A stretch of DNA of 23,058 nt, taken from assembly GCA_900552465.1 (NCBI GenBank), contig URZO01000071.1:1-23058 (forward strand). The letters are read 5' to 3'. The DNA comes from an uncultured Parabacteroides sp. (GTDB taxonomy: Bacteria; Bacteroidota; Bacteroidia; Bacteroidales; Tannerellaceae). Below, piece by piece: positions 1 through 6,171 of this stretch. A program made the translations under genes and the position numbers. Each line of letters begins with the position of its first letter. The stretch's first letter is position 1. The notes beneath the pieces are model-generated. The model worked only from the letters and a program-made list of their open reading frames with translations. It did no database searches and had not been told where the DNA came from.

Positions 1-1
1 G

Positions 2-151
2 CTGGAAAGCTTTTCCGACAAGACACCGATCTACTGGTGGGTCTTTGCCCTGGCTTTTGTTATTGTGGCAGCGATCACCATGCTGACGGTCACTTTCCAG
101 AACTGGAAAGCGGCGAATGAGAATCCGGTGAACAGTGTAAAGAGTGAATAA
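2..151 (+). CDS. FtsX-like ABC transporter permease, C-terminal fragment
   Basis: An open frame runs from base 2 to a TAA stop at 149-151 and encodes about 49 residues of a protein that begins before the window. It contains one hydrophobic segment (WWVFALAFVIVAAITMLTV) and ends with the residues ENPVNSVKSE. The two complete permeases that follow end the same way, with a last membrane helix and then NPVENIKDN or NPVENIRDN. That layout marks it as the end of a third paralogue of the MacB/FtsX permease type, with helix 8 in the inner membrane and a short cytoplasmic tail. Only 17 bp separate it from the next start codon, so the two are probably cotranscribed. The family assignment rests on the tail motif and on the tandem context. 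Confidence 0.75.
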   Translation: MESFSDKTPIYWWVFALAFVIVAAITMLTVTFQNWKAANENPVNSVKSE

Positions 152-168
152 TTAAACAATAATATATT

Positions 169-2526
169 ATGAATAATCTGTTAAATTTGAAATCCTTCTT
201 TAAGTTTCTGGGGCGGAATAAAGGATACACCATGATTGACTTGTTCGGTCTGTCAGTATCATTAATGTTCGTTATCCTGATCGCTACTTATGTGATTGGC
301 GAGTTATCGACCGACCGCTATCATGAAAACGTTGACCGTACCTATGTGCTGACTGATGGTAATTATATGGGTTCTGCTTATCAGATAGGTTACCGCCTGG
401 AAGAACGTTATCCGGAGATTGAAAAAGTATGCCATGTTATGACACGCATCTTTGACAAGACACCGCTTCAGAAAGGCGATATGAACCTGACTGCCAATTT
501 GATGCTTGCTGATTCTACCTTTTTCGACTTTTTCAGTTTTCCACTGGTTAGAGGAGATAAGAATACCGTGTTGGCAGCCAGAAACTCAGCCGTGATCTCC
601 CAGTCTTTTGCTAATCGTTATTTTGCGGATGAAGATCCGATGGGTAAAATGATTCGTATCAACGATAGGCTATCGCTGACGGTCGACGGGATTATGAAGG
701 ATATCAGCAATTCCGTTATTCCATACGAGGATATCCTTTTCCGGGTTGAAAATATCCATCTTCTGACAGGAGAGGAAGGCATGTTCGGCAACTATAACAG
801 TTACGGTGCTACCAACGTTTTCGTGATGCAACGTGAAGGAGCTGACCTTACTGCCCGCTCGGCCGATATCCGCGAATATTTTGCAACTTTCCTTCGGTCA
901 TTCGAACAGGATAAATCGAAAGGTGTCTACTTTGTACCCCTGAAGAAACTTTATTTCTGGGAACAAAACAGCCCCTGGGGTATTTACACCATCGAACGTG
1001 GTAACTGGCAGTTTGTTATGATCCTGATGTCCATAGGCCTGCTCATACTGATCTTCGCCATCATCAACTATGTGAATCTTACAGTGGCACAAACCGGTTT
1101 CCGTGCCAAGGAGATGGCTACTCGTCGCCTGCTGGGCTCGTCGCGTAAGGAACTCTTCTCGCGTCTGATCATGGAATCGACGTTGATGACGGCTGTTTCT
1201 TTCCTGTTCGGCCTGCTATTAGCCTTCGTATTTTCCCCCTATGCAGGTAATCTGTTGGAAAGAAAGATCGATCTACCGGGCATGTTCACGCCATTGAACA
1301 GTATAATTATGATACTTCTGATCGCCTTCACCGGCTTTATCTCCGGGTTGCTGCCGGCCATTGTGATCTCCAATGCAAAGCCTATCGAGGTAGTACGCGG
1401 CACGTTCCGTAAGCAGACGAAGATGGTATTCAGTAAGTTCTTTATTGTTTTCCAGAATACTATTACCATTTGTCTGATTGCCGCCTCTCTTACCATGTTT
1501 TTGCAGGTGAAATATATGATTAAGGCACCTCTGGGTTACAATACGACTAATATTATCGACATAAACGGTATGGAGCTGCCTGATGAACAGACCTGTTTCA
1601 CGCTTATGAACGAGTTGGAACAATTAGCCAGCGTCAACCGGGTCGGTGCCGGATTAGGTACGCCTTTCAATATGGGGATGAATTACACCTCCCGTTACCC
1701 GAACGGTAAGACGATCAGTTTCCAAATGATCCGTTGCGAGAAAACGTTTGCCGATATCCTTGGCTTCGAATTTCTGCGTGACAATCATGTGGCTAATTCC
1801 GAACGGTATTTCCTCTCCGAAAGCTCTATGCGTGCTTTGGAATTGCCTGACGATGCCACCACCATTGATCTTACCAACTGGGGAACCCATCCGCTGGCTG
1901 GTATCGTACGTGACTTCCAGTTGCGTAATATCCTGCAAAAGAACAGCCCGATGATCATCATCCTGAAAGATAACCCGAAAAACCTCGACGATAAGCCTTG
2001 GAATATCCTCGTAGAAGTAAATGGTGACCCTTACGTTGCCCGCCGGGAAGTAGCAGACATTTTCAAACAGGTGACTGGGATGGACTTTACCGGTAAGTTT
2101 ATGGATGAGCAGGTAGAAGAATCGTTTACCGTTCAGAAAAGAACCTTATCGATCGTTATGATCTTTGCCGGTATCGCGATCTTGATCTCGTTGTTGGGGT
2201 TGTTGGCAATGTCTACTTACTTTATCCAGCAACGTTCATCCGAAATAGCAGTGCGTAAGGTATTCGGTTCGACCAATGCACAGGTACTGATCCGGTTAGT
2301 GAAAGCTTTCCTGACCTATGTGGCGGTTGCCTTTATCATCGCTATACCGCTGATCTGGTATTTTATGAACGGATGGCTGACCGATTATTCGTATCGTATT
2401 GAACTTTCTCCCTGGATATATGTCGTTGCCGGCTTGTTCTGTCTGATCATCTCTTTTGTTACAGTGTTTGTACAGAGTTACCAGGCTGCCATATCCAATC
2501 CGGTAGAAAACATAAAAGATAATTAG
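169..2526 (+). CDS. MacB/FtsX-type ABC transporter permease (785 aa)
   Basis: This is an inner-membrane permease subunit of the MacB/FtsX class, which works with a separate ATPase to export substrates or drive envelope processes. A first membrane helix lies at about residues 22-45, followed by a periplasmic MacB_PCD-like domain (about 46-280). Three helices of an FtsX unit lie at about 282-400. A second half repeats the plan: a helix at about 424-448, a periplasmic domain, and three helices at about 665-690, 715-740 and 755-778. The motif QQRSSEIAVRKVFGST before the last helices is typical of FtsX domains. Eight helices and about 780 aa fit the two-unit Bacteroidetes permeases. It starts 17 bp after the upstream permease. 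Its stop codon lies inside a 15-bp hairpin. No ATPase is encoded here, so the substrate cannot be named. Confidence 0.9.
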   Translation: MNNLLNLKSFFKFLGRNKGYTMIDLFGLSVSLMFVILIATYVIGELSTDRYHENVDRTYVLTDGNYMGSAYQIGYRLEERYPEIEKVCHVMTRIFDKTPLQKGDMNLTANLMLADSTFFDFFSFPLVRGDKNTVLAARNSAVISQSFANRYFADEDPMGKMIRINDRLSLTVDGIMKDISNSVIPYEDILFRVENIHLLTGEEGMFGNYNSYGATNVFVMQREGADLTARSADIREYFATFLRSFEQDKSKGVYFVPLKKLYFWEQNSPWGIYTIERGNWQFVMILMSIGLLILIFAIINYVNLTVAQTGFRAKEMATRRLLGSSRKELFSRLIMESTLMTAVSFLFGLLLAFVFSPYAGNLLERKIDLPGMFTPLNSIIMILLIAFTGFISGLLPAIVISNAKPIEVVRGTFRKQTKMVFSKFFIVFQNTITICLIAASLTMFLQVKYMIKAPLGYNTTNIIDINGMELPDEQTCFTLMNELEQLASVNRVGAGLGTPFNMGMNYTSRYPNGKTISFQMIRCEKTFADILGFEFLRDNHVANSERYFLSESSMRALELPDDATTIDLTNWGTHPLAGIVRDFQLRNILQKNSPMIIILKDNPKNLDDKPWNILVEVNGDPYVARREVADIFKQVTGMDFTGKFMDEQVEESFTVQKRTLSIVMIFAGIAILISLLGLLAMSTYFIQQRSSEIAVRKVFGSTNAQVLIRLVKAFLTYVAVAFIIAIPLIWYFMNGWLTDYSYRIELSPWIYVVAGLFCLIISFVTVFVQSYQAAISNPVENIKDN

Positions 2527-2548
2527 GCTTTTGGCCTAATTATCTTTT
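2514..2548. terminator. Perfect 15-bp stem hairpin overlapping the permease stop codon
   Basis: Bases 2514-2528 (AAAAGATAATTAGGC) are the exact reverse complement of 2534-2548, with a 5-nt loop TTTTG. The left arm starts with AAAA and the right arm ends with TTTT, so it would act as an intrinsic terminator in either direction. The left arm covers the last codons (K-D-N) and the TAG stop of the upstream permease. It lies 63 bp before the next permease start, so it may terminate, attenuate or process the message between the two paralogues. Confidence 0.7.
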
Positions 2549-2611
2549 AACCAAAACATTTCATATATTAGACCTAATGAATTAGTAGAAATAAATAGAG
2601 TAAACACCACA

Positions 2612-4945
2612 ATGAACAATTTATTGAACTTTAAGTCCTTCTTTAATTTTCTGGGACGAAACAAGGCTTATACAGCCATCGACCTGTTCGGTCTGTCCGT
2701 TTCACTGATGTTTGTGATCCTGATTGCTACCTATGTAGTGGGGGAGCTGTCTTCCGACCGGTACCATGAAAATGGTGACCGTATTTATGCGTTAAGTGAT
2801 GGTGAATCCACCGGATCGGCCTTTCAGATAGGATACCGGCTGGAAGAACATTATCCGGAGATTGAAAAGAGTTGCCATGTACTGACCCGGGTTTTCGGTG
2901 ATATGCCGGTCCAAAGCGGAGATCAGAAGTTTATAACAAACCTGATGCTGGCCGATACTACTTTTTTCGACTTTTTCAGTTTCCCGTTGGTAAGGGGGAA
3001 TAAAGAGAATGTATTGGCAGCAAAGAACTATGCCGTGATCTCCGAGTCGTTTGCGAATAAGGTTTTTGGGACTGAAGACCCGATGGGAAAAACGATCCGT
3101 GTCAATGATGGGCTGACACTGATTGTCAACGGAGTTATGAAAGATATCCGGCATTCCGTCATCCCGGACGAAGATATCCTATGCAGGGTCGATAATATCA
3201 GAGCTGTAGGAGGTAATATGTTTGATGACTACAACAGTGCGAAGTCTGTAAACGTTTTTGTGATGGAACGTGAAGGGGCTGATATTACTTCCCGGTCGGA
3301 CGATGTCCGCGATTGGTTGAAGACTTTCTTTTGGATTTACGAAAGAGAATTATCGACAAAGGTTGAGTTCGTTCCATTGAAACAGTTGTATTTTTGGAAA
3401 TTTAATTCTTCGCCTCGTATAGATAGGGGAGATAGACAGTTCGTACTTATCTTATTGTCGGTGGGCTTACTTATCTTGATATTTGCCGTTATTAATTATA
3501 TTAACCTGACGGTAGCGCAGACCGGTTTCAGGGCAAAAGAGATGGCCACCCGGCGTTTGTTGGGTTCTTCACGTAAAGAATTGTTCTCCCGCCTGATCAT
3601 AGAGTCTACCTTACTGACTGCTATTTCTTTTTGTGTCGGCATGTTACTGGCCTTCTTATTTGTTCCTTATGCCAGCGACCTGTTGGAAAAGAAAATATAT
3701 CTGAACGAGATGATTACCCCGTTGAATGGTATGATTGTAATTATCCTGATCGCTTTAATCGGGTTTATAGCAGGTTTACTCCCGGCTATCGTTATCTCAA
3801 ATGCGAAACCGATCGAAGTGGTGCGTGGAACTTTCCGCAAACAGACGAAGATGGTGTTTAGTAAATTCTTCATCATTTTTCAGAATATGATCACTATCTG
3901 CCTGATCGCAGCTTCGATAACCATGTTTCTACAGGTAAAACACTTGATTAAAGCTCCTTTGGGATATAATTCGGAGAATATGATAGATATAAGTGGAGAG
4001 GCCTTGTCGAATCGTCAGACCTGTTCCACCCTGGCAAATGAGTTGGAGCAACTGGCCTGTGTGGGCCGGATAGGTCTGGGACAAGGTACCCCGTTCAATA
4101 TGGGGATGAACTTTACCGGCCGCTTCGGTGAAAAGAATATCAGTTTCCAGGAATTTAGCGGCGATAAGGAATATTGGGATATGCTCGGGTTTGATATTCT
4201 GCGTGAAAATCATGTTGCCGAAACGGTGAAGTATTATCTTTCGGAAGAAACCATGCGGGTACTGGAATTGCCGGAAGACGTTGTATCATATAAGTATAGG
4301 GGATGGAATGAAGTTCCTGTTGCGGGTATCGTTAAAGATTTTCAGGTAAGTAATATATTGATGAAGAAACATCCGACGGTCCTGATGCTCTATACCAACA
4401 AAGAAGATTTGCATCCCCGTAATATTCTTGTGGAAGTGAAAGGGGATCCGTATGTTGCCCGTAAGGAGGTCGCTGCTGTTTTTGAAAAGCTGACAGGTTT
4501 AGAGTTTACCGGTAGGTTTCTTGATGAACAGATTGAGTATTCGTTTGTTGCACAGGAAAGAACTTTAACGATTGTCATGATCTTCGCCGTGATCGCTATC
4601 CTGATCTCTTTATTGGGGTTACTTGCCATGTCCACTTATTTTATCCAGCAACGTTCTTCTGAGATAGCGGTTCGAAAAGTGTTCGGTTCGACAAACGCAC
4701 AAGTGCTTCTCCGGCTTGTAAAAGCCTTTCTGACCTATGTGGCAATTGCATTTATCATTGCTATACCACTGATCTGGTATTTTATGAATGGATGGCTCTC
4801 GGATTATTCGTATCGTATTGAACTTTCGCCCTGGATATATATTGCTGCGGGGGTATTCTGTCTGGCTATCTCTTTTGTAACGGTATTTATACAGAGCTAT
4901 CAGGCAGCTGTATCCAATCCGGTAGAGAATATCAGGGATAATTAG
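2612..4945 (+). CDS. MacB/FtsX-type ABC transporter permease, paralogue (777 aa)
   Basis: This is a tandem paralogue of the preceding permease, with the same eight-helix plan: helix 1 at about 22-45, a periplasmic domain, an FtsX unit, a second periplasmic domain and a final FtsX unit. Identity is very high in the membrane parts, for example MNNLL..KSFF.FLGRNK at the N-terminus, VAQTGFRAKEMATRRLLGSS after helix 2 and QQRSSEIAVRKVFGST near the end. It is clearly lower in the periplasmic loops. That pattern suggests duplication followed by divergence of the substrate- or partner-facing domains, possibly with gene conversion in the helices. The gene is preceded by the 2514-2548 hairpin and an 85-bp spacer without a clear TAnnTTTG promoter. 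It ends just before a bidirectional terminator. The partner ATPase lies outside the window. Confidence 0.9.
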   Translation: MNNLLNFKSFFNFLGRNKAYTAIDLFGLSVSLMFVILIATYVVGELSSDRYHENGDRIYALSDGESTGSAFQIGYRLEEHYPEIEKSCHVLTRVFGDMPVQSGDQKFITNLMLADTTFFDFFSFPLVRGNKENVLAAKNYAVISESFANKVFGTEDPMGKTIRVNDGLTLIVNGVMKDIRHSVIPDEDILCRVDNIRAVGGNMFDDYNSAKSVNVFVMEREGADITSRSDDVRDWLKTFFWIYERELSTKVEFVPLKQLYFWKFNSSPRIDRGDRQFVLILLSVGLLILIFAVINYINLTVAQTGFRAKEMATRRLLGSSRKELFSRLIIESTLLTAISFCVGMLLAFLFVPYASDLLEKKIYLNEMITPLNGMIVIILIALIGFIAGLLPAIVISNAKPIEVVRGTFRKQTKMVFSKFFIIFQNMITICLIAASITMFLQVKHLIKAPLGYNSENMIDISGEALSNRQTCSTLANELEQLACVGRIGLGQGTPFNMGMNFTGRFGEKNISFQEFSGDKEYWDMLGFDILRENHVAETVKYYLSEETMRVLELPEDVVSYKYRGWNEVPVAGIVKDFQVSNILMKKHPTVLMLYTNKEDLHPRNILVEVKGDPYVARKEVAAVFEKLTGLEFTGRFLDEQIEYSFVAQERTLTIVMIFAVIAILISLLGLLAMSTYFIQQRSSEIAVRKVFGSTNAQVLLRLVKAFLTYVAIAFIIAIPLIWYFMNGWLSDYSYRIELSPWIYIAAGVFCLAISFVTVFIQSYQAAVSNPVENIRDN

Positions 4946-4977
4946 AAAACGAAAGGTTTCTGGTCTTTAGATAAAAC

Positions 4978-5013
4978 AATAGCGCCTCGGTTATGCCGGG
5001 GCGCTATTATTTT
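4978..5013. terminator. Bidirectional intrinsic terminator between convergent genes
   Basis: The arms 4978-4990 and 4996-5008 form a 13-bp stem with one G-T pair and a TTATG loop. The stem core is AATAGCGCC with GGCGCTATT. It is followed by ATTTT on + and by a T-rich stretch (TGTTTTAT) on -. It sits between the + permease (stop at 4945) and the - regulator (stop at 5023), so it can serve both. Confidence 0.88.
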
Positions 5014-5022
5014 CCCCGGTTA

Positions 5023-6003
5023 TTAAAGGGAACTTCTTATATTTAATCTCCAAGGATTTTCAATGGTTTCGATAGTCTTCTTTGTGATCAGTGAAGCCAT
5101 TGTCTGTCCCATCAGTTTGAAGTCGGTGGATAGTGTGGTGATACCTCCGGCCAGTATTTCTTTTAAAGGGGTATCATTGTATGAGATAATTCCGAAGTCC
5201 TTACCGGGTATGAAGTTCTGTTGTTCGGCCTGCTTGAGCAGATCTACCAGGTCACGGTCATTTACAACCATGTAAATTTCCCCGTTATTTAACTTCCGGT
5301 CTTTTACCGTACATATATAATCGTGCGTAAATTGATTATAGTCCTTACAGAATGCACATAACCCGTTATATCTTTCGATCGGTTCTTTCTCTTCTTTCTG
5401 AACCATGATAATATGCCGGTATTTCTGTATATAAGGTAATCCGTATACTAATGCCTCATAGGTGTCTTTCTCAAAATTTTGCGATACCGACGAGTATATC
5501 CCTTTTAACTCCGAGTGGAAATGGTCTAATAAGAATACATTACCCGATAAAGTTTGTAGTAAAGGATTGATACCGGAGAACTTTCCGGACATGATGATAT
5601 ATGTAGTATATTTATTGTTAGCTTCATTGATAAGCGTCTCGAACACTCTCCGGTTATAATTATGGAAATAAATATCCACGGTTGCGGTTTTTCCTATCGA
5701 CTCCATGAACGAATTATATATGTCTTCTTTGAATTCATTAAACTCATTAAAGAGAAGAAATATATTGTGCCGGTGTGATATGCGGGTACTGGTTACATAA
5801 TAGCCTACCCCCGGATTGGAATCGATGATACCTTTTGATTTCAATTCGCTTAGTCCTGCGAATACTGTATCTCTCGATAAATTATAATTCTTTCTGAATT
5901 CATTGATTGAAGGAATCCAGTCACTTTTTTTATAGGTACCATTATTTATACCGTCTATAACGTGGTTTACTACCAGTTTGTATTTTGATTCATTTACTTT
6001 CAT
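5023..6003 (-). CDS. GntR-HTH / LacI-like sensor transcriptional regulator (AraR-type architecture, 326 aa)
   Basis: This is a cytoplasmic transcription factor, probably a sugar-responsive repressor. Residues about 5-72 form a GntR winged helix, seen in PSINEFRKNYNLSRDTVFAGL and GIIDSNPGVGYYV. Residues about 80-326 resemble a LacI/periplasmic-binding-protein effector domain, with the segment IPGKDFGIISYNDTPLKEIL where LacI proteins carry their conserved late strand. The same domain pair is found in Bacillus AraR, an arabinose-responsive repressor. The gene diverges from the GH51-led operon, and the 168-bp spacer carries two matching operator-like sites placed symmetrically at the two promoters, which suggests control of the operon and of itself. 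The start at 6003 leaves a leader of only about 13 nt behind a TATATTTG box. An arabinose-type effector is inferred from context; no ligand can be read from the sequence. Confidence 0.88.
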   Translation of the reverse strand: MKVNESKYKLVVNHVIDGINNGTYKKSDWIPSINEFRKNYNLSRDTVFAGLSELKSKGIIDSNPGVGYYVTSTRISHRHNIFLLFNEFNEFKEDIYNSFMESIGKTATVDIYFHNYNRRVFETLINEANNKYTTYIIMSGKFSGINPLLQTLSGNVFLLDHFHSELKGIYSSVSQNFEKDTYEALVYGLPYIQKYRHIIMVQKEEKEPIERYNGLCAFCKDYNQFTHDYICTVKDRKLNNGEIYMVVNDRDLVDLLKQAEQQNFIPGKDFGIISYNDTPLKEILAGGITTLSTDFKLMGQTMASLITKKTIETIENPWRLNIRSSL

Positions 6004-6022
6004 CGTTGTTATTTTTGATGTG

Positions 6023-6030
6023 CAAATATA
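6023..6030 (-). promoter_or_regulatory. -7 box of the regulator promoter (TATATTTG)
   Basis: On the minus strand this is TATATTTG, a full match to the Bacteroidetes -7 consensus TAnnTTTG. It lies 20 bp upstream of the regulator start codon at 6003. The operator-like site 6045-6060 begins 14 bp further upstream, where a bound protein would overlap the spacer and the -33 region. Confidence 0.7.
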
Positions 6031-6044
6031 CTTCTAAAGAATCG

Positions 6045-6060
6045 AACTGGTACGATCTGG
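6045..6060 (-). promoter_or_regulatory. Operator-like site, regulator side
   Basis: Read on the minus strand this is CCAGATCGTACCAGTT. It matches the site at 6093-6108 in 14 of 16 positions, including an unbroken TCGTACCAGTT. Both copies lie exactly 14 bp upstream of a TATATTTG box. The core GTAC resembles the GTAC-centred operators of GntR-type sugar repressors such as AraR. Binding by the adjacent GntR/LacI regulator is inferred. Confidence 0.72.
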
Positions 6061-6062
6061 TC

Positions 6063-6078
6063 TATGTTTAAGAACATA
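6063..6078. promoter_or_regulatory. Small inverted repeat between the two operators
   Basis: TATGTT (6063-6068) and AACATA (6073-6078) are perfect inverted arms around TAAG. The element sits near the middle of the divergent spacer, between the two operator-like sites. It could bind a second regulator such as a global carbon-control factor, or be a chance AT-rich palindrome. Confidence 0.3.
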
Positions 6079-6092
6079 ATTAAAATGCCGTA

Positions 6093-6108
6093 CTAGTTCG
6101 TACCAGTT
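6093..6108 (+). promoter_or_regulatory. Operator-like site, GH51-operon side
   Basis: This is CTAGTTCGTACCAGTT, the counterpart of the site at 6045-6060 in inverted orientation, with 14 of 16 positions shared. It ends 14 bp before the TATATTTG box of the operon promoter, a position where bound protein should block RNA polymerase. On the minus strand it can also be seen as ACTGGT-ACGA-ACTAGT, a near-dyad of six-base half-sites. Confidence 0.74.
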
Positions 6109-6122
6109 GTTGGTTTTATGCC

Positions 6123-6130
6123 TATATTTG
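6123..6130 (+). promoter_or_regulatory. -7 box of the GH51-GRE operon promoter (TATATTTG)
   Basis: This is a full match to TAnnTTTG on +. A transcription start about 7 bp downstream would give a leader of roughly 35 nt before the ATG at 6172. A weak TTCG at 6097-6100 stands near the -33 position, inside the operator. The box shows that the ATG at 6118 is upstream of the likely transcription start and cannot be the true start. Confidence 0.72.
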
Positions 6131-6171
6131 CTGCCGATGAATCTAATGCCATAAAAACAATTTATAGTATC

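Noticed and set aside
6118..6171. Earlier in-frame ATG for the GH51 gene, adding 18 residues
   Set aside because: It lies upstream of the TATATTTG promoter box, and the added residues would bury the clear signal peptide that begins at 6172.
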